DNA of 30,049 nucleotides from an uncultured Bacilli bacterium. GTDB lineage: Bacteria > Bacillota_I > Bacilli_A > RF39 > UBA660. The position numbers and the translations under genes were made by a program. The notes beneath the pieces were generated by a model. It had not been told where the DNA came from, searched no databases, and saw nothing but the letters and a program-made list of their open reading frames with translations. Below, in pieces: positions 15,740 to 23,573 of this stretch (positions are counted from its first letter, which is position 1; each line of letters starts with the position of its first letter). The stretch covers positions 1 through 30,049 of the forward strand of contig CALVIK010000077.1 of NCBI GenBank assembly GCA_944329545.1, given 5' to 3'.

Positions 15740-15817
15740 GTAATCATTGTACAATATAATTATGGAAATAATTTGATAAAAATATGGGAAATTGTGGTAA
15801 TAATTTTTTTAAATAAA

Positions 15818-15836
15818 AAAAGGTTTTTTAGACCTA
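15818..15836 (-). terminator. Weak terminator of obg
   Basis: AGGT (15835-15832 as read on the minus strand is the 5' arm) pairs with ACCT across a 7-base A-rich loop and is followed by seven T. The stem is only 4 bp. Confidence 0.4.
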
Positions 15837-17105
15837 TTCTGTATATTCAAACTCATAATCGAGAATTTTAACCGTATCGCCTTCTTTAGCACCTAACTTC
15901 CGTAGTTCATCATCCACACCAAGTTTTCGTAATTTATTAGCAAATCTAAAGACAGCTTCATTAGTATCAAAACGACTCATTAATAATAGTTTTTCTAATT
16001 TTGGCCCTTTTATTACCCAAGCATTTTCTTCCTTAGTAATCGTAAAAGGTTTTTCTTCTTTGAACTTATAGATAACATGGCTTTCAAACTTACTATCGTC
16101 ATATAAATTATTTTTCGGTATTTTTTCTAATAAATCAGCTATTTTATAAACTAGTTTATCTAAACCATCACCGCTTATCGCACTTATTTCAACGATATCT
16201 TCTGAAACTTTTTCTTTAAATTTTTTTAAGTTTTCTTGTGCTATAGGCATATCCATCTTATTAGCGACGATAATTTGTGGTTTTTCCATAAATTTAGCAT
16301 TAAAAGATTTAAGTTCGTTATTTATTGTCACATAATCTTCATAAGGACTACGACCACTAATACCACTCATATCGATAACATGAACAATAATTCGCGTTCT
16401 TTCCGCGTGTCTTAAAAATTTATCCCCGAGACCATGGCCTAAAGAAGCTCCTTCAATAAGTCCCGGTAAATCAGCCATTACAAATGATTTACCACTACTA
16501 ACGCTAACAACGCCTAAATTAGGTTTTAATGTAGTAAAAGGATAATCGGCTATTTTCGGTTTAGCGGCTGACAACTTTGAAATAATTGTGCTTTTACCAA
16601 CACTTGGCATACCTACAAGACCCACATCAGCAATTAATTTCAGTTCTAATTTTACTTTCCGATATTCTCCCGGTTCCCCATTTTCCGCAAAATTAGGTGC
16701 CGGATTATTTTTAGTGACAAAAGCCATATTTCCTCGGCCACCACGACCACCACTGGCAATAACTGCTTCTTCACCATCTTCAGTCAAATCAGCAATAATT
16801 AAACCTGTTTCTTCATCAGTAACAACCGTACCCGCAGGAACACTGACAATAACATTATCAGCATTTTTGCCATGCATACCTTTACCTAATCCATTTTCTC
16901 CATTTTCTCCACGAATAATTCGTTTATAGCGAAAATCAATTAAAGTATTAAGTCCCGTATCAACTTTGAAAATTATATCAGCGCCTTTGCCTCCATTACC
17001 GCCAAAAGGACCTCCTAATGGCACACCTTTTTCTCTCCTGAAAGCTCGGCAACCATTACCACCCGCACCAGCATATAACTCAGTAACTACTTCATCGACA
17101 AACAT
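15834..17105 (-). CDS. obg: Obg-family GTPase (CgtA/ObgE)
   Basis: 423 aa. The N-terminal glycine-rich Obg domain (1-157; many GGxGG turns such as GGPFGGNGGKG) is followed by the G domain: GMPSVGKS (165-172), switch region FTTLKPN, DLPGLIEGA (212-220) and NKMD (282-285). A C-terminal OCT domain (about 345-423), typical of Gram-positive Obg, comes last. It is an essential GTPase in 50S assembly, (p)ppGpp response and, in Bacillus, entry into sporulation. Ribosome site AGAGGTGG at about 17110-17117. It follows the RNHCP gene by 11 bases, so the two form one operon. No rpmA is next to it. Confidence 0.97.
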   Translation of the reverse strand: MFVDEVVTELYAGAGGNGCRAFRREKGVPLGGPFGGNGGKGADIIFKVDTGLNTLIDFRYKRIIRGENGENGLGKGMHGKNADNVIVSVPAGTVVTDEETGLIIADLTEDGEEAVIASGGRGGRGNMAFVTKNNPAPNFAENGEPGEYRKVKLELKLIADVGLVGMPSVGKSTIISKLSAAKPKIADYPFTTLKPNLGVVSVSSGKSFVMADLPGLIEGASLGHGLGDKFLRHAERTRIIVHVIDMSGISGRSPYEDYVTINNELKSFNAKFMEKPQIIVANKMDMPIAQENLKKFKEKVSEDIVEISAISGDGLDKLVYKIADLLEKIPKNNLYDDSKFESHVIYKFKEEKPFTITKEENAWVIKGPKLEKLLLMSRFDTNEAVFRFANKLRKLGVDDELRKLGAKEGDTVKILDYEFEYTE

Positions 17106-17116
17106 TTTACCACCTC

Positions 17117-17443
17117 TTACTCAATATCAAATTTCACTGGCTGCGACATTATTTCTAAAATTTTATTAAAATTATCATCTTTAGCCATTATATTTTTCCT
17201 TATACTGCCGCATTTAGAACATTTATAAACAATTTTAAAAGTATCTCTAAATTTTTCCACCGCAATTGGTTTTAAAATTCCTTGGCATTTTTCTAAACGA
17301 TCCCCTGGATTAACATCTATGTGCTTCGAGGTCAAACAATATGGACAATGATCTCTAGCTGTATAACCAAGTGGTGCAACTTTCTTCTGACATACTTCAC
17401 AAACAAAAGACTCGTCTATCATTGTAAATTTTTTACTTTGCAT
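17117..17443 (-). CDS. RNHCP-domain zinc protein
   Basis: 108 aa. Cys15-x2-Cys18 and Cys33-x2-Cys36 flank the family core, here ARDHCPYC where most members read RNHCPxC. The next block, SKHIDVNPGDR, a Cys at 53 (CQGILKPI) and a second pair C75-x2-C78 (YKCSKCG) complete the domain. Two zinc sites are likely. The function of the family is not known; a nucleic-acid or ribosome-linked role is possible given the co-transcription with obg. ATG 17443 with GGTGA upstream is chosen; an in-frame GTG at 17452 is an alternative that would lie almost at the mRNA 5' end. Confidence 0.85.
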   Translation of the reverse strand: MQSKKFTMIDESFVCEVCQKKVAPLGYTARDHCPYCLTSKHIDVNPGDRLEKCQGILKPIAVEKFRDTFKIVYKCSKCGSIRKNIMAKDDNFNKILEIMSQPVKFDIE

Positions 17444-17459
17444 TTCATTCACCGCTAAT

Positions 17460-17488
17460 ATTATATAAAATAAAATGCCAAAGTGCAA
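17460..17488 (-). promoter_or_regulatory. SigA promoter of the RNHCP-obg operon
   Basis: TTGCAC (17488-17483), 17-base spacer, TATAAT (17465-17460). The expected mRNA start is only about 10 bases before the ATG. Confidence 0.75.
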
Positions 17489-17510
17489 GAGGGGTAATAT
17501 TATTCAAAGA

Positions 17511-17535
17511 TTGCCATTTTTCGCAAAAATGTCAA
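17511..17535. repeat. Inverted repeat in the divergent RNHCP/U32 promoter region
   Basis: Arms 17511-17521 and 17525-17535 pair with one mismatch around a CGC loop. The repeat sits upstream of the RNHCP promoter. A TTGACA (17534-17529) lies inside the right arm but has no matching -10. Confidence 0.45.
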
Positions 17536-17614
17536 GTCCTTAATTAAATATTTCCATTTTTCTAAATCATTATATAATTTTAAACAAATAAAACACATGG
17601 AAAATAAGCAAATA

Positions 17615-17623
17615 TGATATAAT
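17615..17623 (+). promoter_or_regulatory. Extended -10 promoter of the U32 gene
   Basis: TGA-TATAAT is an extended -10 element (TGn plus consensus). No -35 is recognisable. The start codon is only 18 bases downstream. Confidence 0.55.
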
Positions 17624-17640
17624 AATTATTGGTGTTGTTT

Positions 17641-19815
17641 ATGAAAAAAATCGAATTATTAAGCCCCGCAGGGAGCATGGAAGCTTTAAAAGCCGCCATT
17701 CATAATGGTGCGGACGCTGTTTATTTATCGGGAACCAATTATGGAGCTAGAAAATATGCGCCAAATTTTACAAAAGAAGAGCTAAAAGAAGCCATTAAAT
17801 ATGCTCATTTATACGATGTTAAAGTTTATGTAACTGTTAATACTTTAATCTATGAAACCGAAATCAAAGAAGTTATGGATTATTTAAGCTATCTATATAC
17901 AATCAATGTCGATGCCGTTTTAATGCAAGATATTGGTTTAATGGCTTTGACAAAAAAACTAATTCCCGCATTAGAGCTTCACGCTTCAACCCAGTGCAAT
18001 ACCTGTAACGACGAAGCTTTAAAATTATTAAAAAAAATGGGTATAACCAGAGCTGTATTAGCCCGCGAATTATCTTTAAAAGAAATAAACGATTTAAAAA
18101 CCAATATTGAAAAAGAAATATTTGTTTATGGCGCTTTATGTATATGTTATAGCGGATGTTGCCTCATGAGTTTTTATAATGGTGGACGCAGTGGTAACCG
18201 CGGAATGTGCGCCGGTCCTTGTCGCTTACCATATACTTTAATTATGGATGATCAAGAAATAATAAAAAATAAATATTTGCTAAGTACTAAAGAATTAAAT
18301 ACTTTAGAAAAACTCCCGCTAATTTTAAACAGTAATATTCAAAGTTTAAAAATAGAAGGTCGCATGAAAAGCGCTGAATATACTGGTTATGTTACCAAAA
18401 TATTTAGAAGCCTTATCGATAATAAAAACATAAAAAACTATGAAACAAACTTAAAAAAATTATTTAATCGCGGCTTTACTTTCGGACATTTATTTCAAGA
18501 TACGATTATTAACGATATCGCCCCTAATCATCAAGGAATTAAAATCGGTCATATTCAAAGAGTTAATAACTATATTCAAGTAAAACTAACATCTGATTTA
18601 AAACAAAATGATGGTATTCGCTTTTTGCCAAGCAATAAAGGAATGATTGCTAGTAAAATATACGATAAAAACTTTAAACTAATAAATAAAGCTAATAAAG
18701 GTGATATTATTTATTTAGATAATAAATTTAATTTAAAAAGTGAAAAAACTTTATTAAAAACTTACGATGACGAACTTAATAAAGACATTAAAAATTATCC
18801 ATTAAAAAAACTAATCGTAACTTATCAGGTAACTGCGAAAAAAGATAAGCCCTTAATAATTAAAATAAACCATCATAACTATACTCATACTTATCAAGGC
18901 AATATTGTTACCGAAGCCAAAACTTCGCCAATAACTAAAGAAGATATTTTTAAGCACTTAAACAAATTAGGTAATACCCCTTTTTTAGCTAAGCAAATTA
19001 ATATTAATATGGATCCTAATGTTTTTATTCCGCTTAAAGAATTAAATAATGCCAGAAGATATTTAATCGAAAATATCATTAAGCAAAAATATCAAAGCAA
19101 CAACCCTGTTAAGATAGAAATAAAGAAAAAAGAAGTTCTTCATAATAATAAAATTAATATCAGTGCTTATGTTTCTAATGAAAAACAATTAAAATACTTG
19201 TTAGATAAAGTTGATAGAATATATACCAGTAATTATAATCTTTATAAAAAATATAAAAACCATAAAATATTTTTAAGATTAAATAAAACCGATTATCATT
19301 TGAAAGATTATAATAATGAAAATTTATTGATAACTGAACTAGGTAGTTTAAATAAATATCAAAATAATAATCTTATCGCTGACTATACTTTAAATATCAC
19401 TAATAGTTTTAGTGCTAGTGTGCTCAAAAATAATAAAGTCAATATCATTAATGTTTCACCAGAATGTTCAAATAACGATTTAAAAGAGATAAGTAAATAT
19501 GCAAACAACCTTGAAACAATTGTTTATGGTCGTATTGAACTGATGATTATGAATTATTGTTTGATAAAAAATAACATTGGTTGTCAATATTGCCAGCACA
19601 AATTTGCTTTAAAAGACAAAAATAATCAATACTATCCAGTTATAAATAATCGTGGTAAAAATATTATTTTATCACCTAAGCCAATTAACAAACTTCAAGA
19701 AATCGCCGAATATCAAAGCTATGGACTTAATAATTTTCGCTTAAATTTTTATGAAGAAAGTATTGCCGAAATAAAAGATATTTTAAACAAAATAAAAGCT
19801 AAAACCAATTTATGA
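17641..19815 (+). CDS. Peptidase U32 family protein, long RlhA-like form
   Basis: 724 aa. ELLSPAGSMEALKAAIHNGADAVYL is the typical U32 N-terminus of a TIM-like barrel. The central Cys cluster (Cys167, 169, 173, 174, then 190 and 194 in GMCAGPCRLPY) would bind an iron-sulfur centre. A DUF3656-like middle part and a C-terminal YCLI-x7-CQYC block with LKDK follow. Long U32 proteins such as E. coli RlhA hydroxylate a cytidine of 23S rRNA using prephenate-linked chemistry; shorter TrhP acts on tRNA U34. Length and the C-terminal block favour the RlhA type. A gene symbol is withheld because I cannot separate paralogs by eye. ATG 17641 has only GGTG upstream; TTG/GTG codons just before it are in frame. 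Confidence 0.85.
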   Translation: MKKIELLSPAGSMEALKAAIHNGADAVYLSGTNYGARKYAPNFTKEELKEAIKYAHLYDVKVYVTVNTLIYETEIKEVMDYLSYLYTINVDAVLMQDIGLMALTKKLIPALELHASTQCNTCNDEALKLLKKMGITRAVLARELSLKEINDLKTNIEKEIFVYGALCICYSGCCLMSFYNGGRSGNRGMCAGPCRLPYTLIMDDQEIIKNKYLLSTKELNTLEKLPLILNSNIQSLKIEGRMKSAEYTGYVTKIFRSLIDNKNIKNYETNLKKLFNRGFTFGHLFQDTIINDIAPNHQGIKIGHIQRVNNYIQVKLTSDLKQNDGIRFLPSNKGMIASKIYDKNFKLINKANKGDIIYLDNKFNLKSEKTLLKTYDDELNKDIKNYPLKKLIVTYQVTAKKDKPLIIKINHHNYTHTYQGNIVTEAKTSPITKEDIFKHLNKLGNTPFLAKQININMDPNVFIPLKELNNARRYLIENIIKQKYQSNNPVKIEIKKKEVLHNNKINISAYVSNEKQLKYLLDKVDRIYTSNYNLYKKYKNHKIFLRLNKTDYHLKDYNNENLLITELGSLNKYQNNNLIADYTLNITNSFSASVLKNNKVNIINVSPECSNNDLKEISKYANNLETIVYGRIELMIMNYCLIKNNIGCQYCQHKFALKDKNNQYYPVINNRGKNIILSPKPINKLQEIAEYQSYGLNNFRLNFYEESIAEIKDILNKIKAKTNL

Positions 19816-19830
19816 TTTTAGCTTTTTTTT
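19795..19830 (+). terminator. Terminator of the U32 gene
   Basis: Perfect 10-bp stem (19795-19804 with 19816-19825), 11-base loop containing the stop codon, then a run of T. Confidence 0.8.
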
Positions 19831-20911
19831 ATTTATTAAATCTAATTAAATCACTTTGTTTAAGAACAAATTTATAAGCAGTTTGATCTTTAATTATAAT
19901 AAACCAGCTTTCATAGTCTTCCACAATTTCATTATAAAGAATTGGTGATCTTAATTCTTCTTCAATATCTACTAAGTCATGGAAATGTTTAATATTAACA
20001 ACATCATATTGTGTTAAATCAGGTAAATTAGATGATTCTGCAATAATATCCGCATATTCTTTTAATATCTTATTAAGTTCAATTACATATTCAGATTTTT
20101 TAGTAATTCTAATTAGACTCTTCCATAAAATCTTAAGTAAGAATAACGATAATAGTAATAAGGCAATACCCATTACAAGTTTTGGTATATTAATATCATG
20201 CGTTGAACTTGCTGGGGCATAAACAACTTCTCTACCACTATTAATATAGTCAGGCGTAATTTGCGTTGTTTGTGAAAGTAATGGAATATTTAAAGCAAAG
20301 GTTTTCGTATCATTTAAAGTTTGTTCCTCACTTCCAGCTTCTTTACCTGTAACTGTTACTTTTAATTCCACATTGACATCCGCGTCAATTGAAAGACCAA
20401 AGGCATCTCTAAATTCACTCATAATACGGTTATATTCGTTATAATCAATATCAATTGTTTTATTTATTGTGAATTTATCACCAGTACCAGTTTTTGTTTC
20501 TGTTGGCGCTAAAGTATAATCTTTAGACCAAAGTTCAACCGCTTTAGATTCTCCAGCTTGATATGACCCTTTTAAAGTAGCAATTATTTGATAAGTATAT
20601 GTATAATCAAGTTTTGTACTACTTTGTAAATTATATTTAGTATCAACCGAAATATGGTCAATTAAAGATGTAATATATTGTTTATTCATACCAATATATG
20701 GCGTATTAAAGAAAGAATTTTCTTTTAAATAAACTTTATAATCTAAATTACCATTATAGCTATAAGTATAAAGTTCTTTCCTTGTACTTTCTCTAGATGT
20801 AGATGAGACAATAAGCCAAATAGAAATAACTATCATAGCTACTAAAACTATTAAAAAGAAAACCCTAACCCACTGTTTTAATATTAATTCATTTTCATTT
20901 TTTAATTTCAT
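19829..20911 (-). CDS. DUF5305-like membrane protein linked to the signal peptidase
   Basis: 360 aa. A short cytoplasmic start and membrane helix (about 15-35) are followed by an outside beta-rich domain of about 200 aa that begins YSYNGNLDYKVYLKENS and contains YITSLIDHISVDTKY. This resembles the DUF5305 family, found beside SipW-type peptidases. The second helix (about 245-265) leads to a cytoplasmic tail of about 95 aa. Function is unknown; a substrate-holding or assembly role for the nearby secreted paralogs is inferred. It starts 15 bases after the peptidase gene with AGGGGAG as ribosome site, so both are one operon. It converges with the U32 gene. Confidence 0.75.
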   Translation of the reverse strand: MKLKNENELILKQWVRVFFLIVLVAMIVISIWLIVSSTSRESTRKELYTYSYNGNLDYKVYLKENSFFNTPYIGMNKQYITSLIDHISVDTKYNLQSSTKLDYTYTYQIIATLKGSYQAGESKAVELWSKDYTLAPTETKTGTGDKFTINKTIDIDYNEYNRIMSEFRDAFGLSIDADVNVELKVTVTGKEAGSEEQTLNDTKTFALNIPLLSQTTQITPDYINSGREVVYAPASSTHDINIPKLVMGIALLLLSLFLLKILWKSLIRITKKSEYVIELNKILKEYADIIAESSNLPDLTQYDVVNIKHFHDLVDIEEELRSPILYNEIVEDYESWFIIIKDQTAYKFVLKQSDLIRFNK

Positions 20912-20926
20912 ACTATTCTCCCCTTT

Positions 20927-22066
20927 TTATATTGCACCGCTAAGCCATACTGATGGATAGCCAATAAATGGTATGACAAATGATGCTTTTCCAATAACTT
21001 CATCAGCACTAACCGGTTTCGAATCGGTCGTGTTGTTGTGATCACCTTTTGTAATATATTCAATATTGCCATATTCATCATTACTCACCTCTTCAATTCG
21101 GTGAATAACATATCTGGCACCACTTTGAAACTGGATAATATCGCCTCTTTCAAGCCTTTTTTTCTCACCAGCATCAAGTTTACGCACAACTACTGCATCC
21201 CCTCTATTAAATGTTGGCGACATACTACCAGATAAAACGGCAATTGGTTGATATTTGAATAATCCCATAACAAAGCCTGCAGCTAATACAATAAACGCAA
21301 AAACCGGAATATAAATAACTGGGCTAAATTTTTTGCTAGCCCTTTTAGAAAGTCTTTCGGTTTTTCTAATATGGACATAATTCAAATATACAAATGTTGC
21401 AACTGGTAATATTACACCGATAATAGCTGTAGCGAACCAATCTAGATCAGGAATGATTGGTATAAGTAGTTCTGGTATTATCAAAACCAAACGATAAACA
21501 ATCGGAAATTTCATCCCACCGATATACGATAAATATGTAAGTATTGCCTGTGTCACTACTAATGGTATGATAATTGATGATATGTATATAAAACCATCTT
21601 TAAAAGTATCAAAACTATCTAAAAAACTATTAAAATTGATATTAAGTAATATAAATATAACAGTAATTAAAGAAAAATTAAGAAAACTTTTTTTATCAGC
21701 TCTAATCATTGCATTTCGCATAAATTCTTGAAAAACAATAATTCCACCAAATATCCACAAATTGCTTAAAATACTCAACAAATCTTTAGAATATGGTGTT
21801 TTTTGAAAACCAAAAACCAAACCTAAAGCAAAATAACAAATTATATAAATAATTAAAACAATTAATAAACTTTGAAATTTGTCATTTTTTTCTGTAATTC
21901 TTTGAGAATCGTTCTTGCCTAACCAAAAAGCTATTCCACACATAACAACCCAAATAGCTGGATTGACAATTTCGTTATAAAAAGGAATTTCCATTTGCGT
22001 TAAGAACAAAACATCTGTGAGTAAATAACCGATTAGTAGTCCATAAAATAATAAGAGTTTTGCCAT
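20927..22066 (-). CDS. Signal peptidase I, SipW/ER type, with polytopic N-terminal half
   Basis: 379 aa. The catalytic C-terminal domain (about 270-379) has LSGSMSPTF with nucleophile Ser281, YVIHRI with His322 in place of the bacterial Lys, and a KGDHNNTTD box (Asp342, Asp348). This Ser-His set is that of SipW, archaeal and ER peptidases. Before it lie about 240 residues with roughly 8 membrane helices and a last helix at about 250-268. SipW itself is only about 190 aa with few helices, so this half is additional and unassigned. The three TasA-like proteins upstream have SipW-type signal peptides and are the expected substrates. Ribosome site AAGGGG at 22075-22080. Confidence 0.9.
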   Translation of the reverse strand: MAKLLLFYGLLIGYLLTDVLFLTQMEIPFYNEIVNPAIWVVMCGIAFWLGKNDSQRITEKNDKFQSLLIVLIIYIICYFALGLVFGFQKTPYSKDLLSILSNLWIFGGIIVFQEFMRNAMIRADKKSFLNFSLITVIFILLNINFNSFLDSFDTFKDGFIYISSIIIPLVVTQAILTYLSYIGGMKFPIVYRLVLIIPELLIPIIPDLDWFATAIIGVILPVATFVYLNYVHIRKTERLSKRASKKFSPVIYIPVFAFIVLAAGFVMGLFKYQPIAVLSGSMSPTFNRGDAVVVRKLDAGEKKRLERGDIIQFQSGARYVIHRIEEVSNDEYGNIEYITKGDHNNTTDSKPVSADEVIGKASFVIPFIGYPSVWLSGAI

Positions 22067-22130
22067 AAATATAACCCCTTCTCATGGAAATTTTGCACAG
22101 CATTCCCGTGCTACTTTAACTACTGTAACA

Positions 22131-22159
22131 ATTATAGCATATGATAGTAAATTGTGCAA
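22131..22159 (-). promoter_or_regulatory. Strong promoter of the signal peptidase-DUF5305 operon
   Basis: TTGCAC (22159-22154), 17-base spacer ending in TGC, TATAAT (22136-22131). The 60-base leader carries a weak GCAC/GTGC hairpin. Confidence 0.8.
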
Positions 22160-22175
22160 TAAAAAAAATTTAAAA

Positions 22176-22202
22176 AATAAAAAAAGACATCATCGTCTTT
22201 TT
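22176..22202 (-). terminator. Terminator of TasA-like gene 1
   Basis: Perfect 8-bp stem (22181-22188 with 22195-22202), 6-base loop, T-rich tail. Confidence 0.85.
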
Positions 22203-22203
22203 A

Positions 22204-22737
22204 CTAAACACCAAATTGACCGTAATCAAGTGTTAAGGTATAACTTTTTTCAGTTGTTTCTGGTTGTGCTGTTACATCATCATATGTAGCTGTTACTGTA
22301 AATGTTTGCGTAGCACCAGCTGATAATTCTTGATTTAACAAATCATTAGCTGTAGTTGTATAAGTAATAGGTGCATCATTTTCTTGTGGAGTTGGCGTTG
22401 CAGTATTTAATTGAGCAGCTATAGAACCATAATTTTTAACAGTTACAGTATAAGTAACTGAATCTCCTGGGCTCTTTAAATCAGCTTTAAATTGTGCTTG
22501 TGTAGCACTAACTTTTTGAGTTCCATCTTCAGCAGTACCTGCTGCATAAGGAACATCCGCACCTGTACCAGTTTTACCAGTAGCAGCTATACTTTCAATT
22601 TGTACATCCCACTTTGAAGTAATTTTTGCATTACCATTAATTGTTAGTTGTTGCGCAAATGCGGCATAACCAATTGCCATAACAAATACAATAGCAAGCA
22701 AGCCTCCAATTAAAGCATTTTTTTTTTTTATTTTCAT
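22204..22737 (-). CDS. TasA/camelysin-like secreted protein, paralog 1
   Basis: 177 aa. A lysine-rich start (MKIKKKNALIGG) and hydrophobic core lead to the SipW-type signal end IGYAAFAQQL, with cleavage expected after AFA. The mature chain begins QQLTINGNAKITS, followed by a beta-sandwich-type domain with DLKSPGDSVTYTVTVKNYGS, which resembles the LKPGD-and-NNGS segment of Bacillus TasA. TasA forms extracellular biofilm fibres; CalY is the Bacillus cereus relative. No HExxH protease motif is seen, so a structural role is likely. It has its own promoter, leader hairpin and terminator. It shares an exact 36-bp DNA stretch with paralog 2. Closest of the three to the peptidase operon. Confidence 0.85.
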   Translation of the reverse strand: MKIKKKNALIGGLLAIVFVMAIGYAAFAQQLTINGNAKITSKWDVQIESIAATGKTGTGADVPYAAGTAEDGTQKVSATQAQFKADLKSPGDSVTYTVTVKNYGSIAAQLNTATPTPQENDAPITYTTTANDLLNQELSAGATQTFTVTATYDDVTAQPETTEKSYTLTLDYGQFGV

Positions 22738-22772
22738 TAACTATCTTCCTTTCTATATATTATAATTATTAT

Positions 22773-22792
22773 GGCAAGTACACTTCCCTACC
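22773..22792 (-). promoter_or_regulatory. Leader hairpin box of TasA-like gene 1
   Basis: On the minus strand GGUAGG - 8 bases - CUUGCC folds into a 6-bp stem with two G-U pairs, starting close to the expected transcription start. The same box precedes paralog 2. Confidence 0.5.
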
Positions 22793-22801
22793 ATTAACTA
22801 T

Positions 22802-22830
22802 AATATACCATAAGAAAAAAAGTTTTGCAA
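22802..22830 (-). promoter_or_regulatory. Promoter of TasA-like gene 1
   Basis: TTGCAA (22830-22825), 17-base spacer, TATATT (22807-22802). The -10 and the bases after it match the promoter of paralog 2. Confidence 0.75.
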
Positions 22831-22875
22831 GACACTTTAGAATTTTTTTATAAATTTTTCTATTTTCTATGTAAA

Positions 22876-22912
22876 TAAAAAAAGACAAGTAATTTATCTT
22901 AATTACCTTGTC
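22876..22912 (-). terminator. Terminator of TasA-like gene 2
   Basis: Arms 22884-22894 and 22901-22912 pair over 11 bp with a single bulge, followed by seven T on the minus strand. Overlaps the stop codon. Confidence 0.85.
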
Positions 22913-23453
22913 CTTCTTGAACATAATTAACATGCATAACAAGTGTATTTTCTACATTTTCTGGTTGTGATTCTACTTCAGCATCATATGTTACAGTTAC
23001 CGTAAATGTTGTTGTATCGCCACCTGTTAAAACATTTCCTTGAGCAATACCCGCATATGTATATGAAATAGGTGCTTCTTCATTACCTTCTGTAAACTCG
23101 ATACTTGCTACTTCAGCATCAATATCACCTTTGTTTTCAACAGTTACAGTATAAGTAACTGAATCTCCTGGGCTTTTTAAATCAGCTTTGAACTGCGCAG
23201 TAGTAGCATTAAGTAAAGCTGTTCCGCCATCAACACCTTGATCTGCTGATACAACATCCGCACCAGTACCGTTAGTACTAGTAGCTTCAATATTAGTCAT
23301 TTCTACTTGCCAGGTTGAAGTAATACTAGCATTACCATTAATTGTTAGTTGTTGTGCAAAAGCGGCATAACCAACACCCATAATTAAAATTACAGCTAGT
23401 AACGCTCCTATTAAAATATTCTTATTTCGAGCTTCATGTTTTTCGTTGTTCAT
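22899..23453 (-). CDS. TasA/camelysin-like secreted protein, paralog 2
   Basis: 184 aa. The N-terminus MNNEKHEARNKNILIGALLA and the hydrophobic core to VGYAAFAQQL are almost the same as in paralog 3. The mature N-terminus QQLTINGNASITSTWQVEM is shared by all three. The domain contains ATTAQFKADLKSPGDSVTYT, VTVENKGDIDAEV and TFTVTVTYD, as expected for a TasA-like Ig-type fold. The acidic composition and lack of Cys suit an exported fibre or surface-layer subunit. Monocistronic, with the promoter and 5' hairpin also used by paralog 1. Ribosome site GGAAAGGAT. Confidence 0.85.
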   Translation of the reverse strand: MNNEKHEARNKNILIGALLAVILIMGVGYAAFAQQLTINGNASITSTWQVEMTNIEATSTNGTGADVVSADQGVDGGTALLNATTAQFKADLKSPGDSVTYTVTVENKGDIDAEVASIEFTEGNEEAPISYTYAGIAQGNVLTGGDTTTFTVTVTYDAEVESQPENVENTLVMHVNYVQEGQGN

Positions 23454-23480
23454 TTTTTCATCCTTTCCATATTAATATTT

Positions 23481-23499
23481 GGTAAGTACACTTCCTACC
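23481..23499 (-). promoter_or_regulatory. Leader hairpin box of TasA-like gene 2
   Basis: On the minus strand GGUAGG - 7 bases - CUUACC forms a 6-bp stem (one G-U pair) within the first 25 bases of the expected mRNA. The loop AAGUGUA is nearly the same as in gene 1. Confidence 0.5.
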
Positions 23500-23508
23500 A
23501 TCAGTTAT

Positions 23509-23537
23509 AATATACCACAGCCCTAAATTTTTTTCAA
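23509..23537 (-). promoter_or_regulatory. Promoter of TasA-like gene 2
   Basis: TTGAAA (23537-23532), 17-base spacer, TATATT (23514-23509). Confidence 0.75.
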
Positions 23538-23540
23538 CAA

Positions 23541-23571
23541 AAAAATAAAAAAATCAGAAAATTATTTCTGA
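23541..23571 (-). terminator. Terminator of TasA-like gene 3
   Basis: Perfect 7-bp stem (23554-23560 with 23565-23571), 4-base loop, seven T on the minus strand. Confidence 0.85.
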
Positions 23572-23573
23572 CT

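Noticed and set aside
16588..17169. Two plus-strand frames (113 and 67 aa) opposite obg
   Set aside because: They are Pro/Ser-rich mirror frames of the glycine-rich Obg coding sequence, with no ribosome site of their own.
22067..22130. Possible riboswitch in the leader of the signal peptidase operon
   Set aside because: The leader is only about 60 bases with a 4-bp hairpin; no known riboswitch core is seen.
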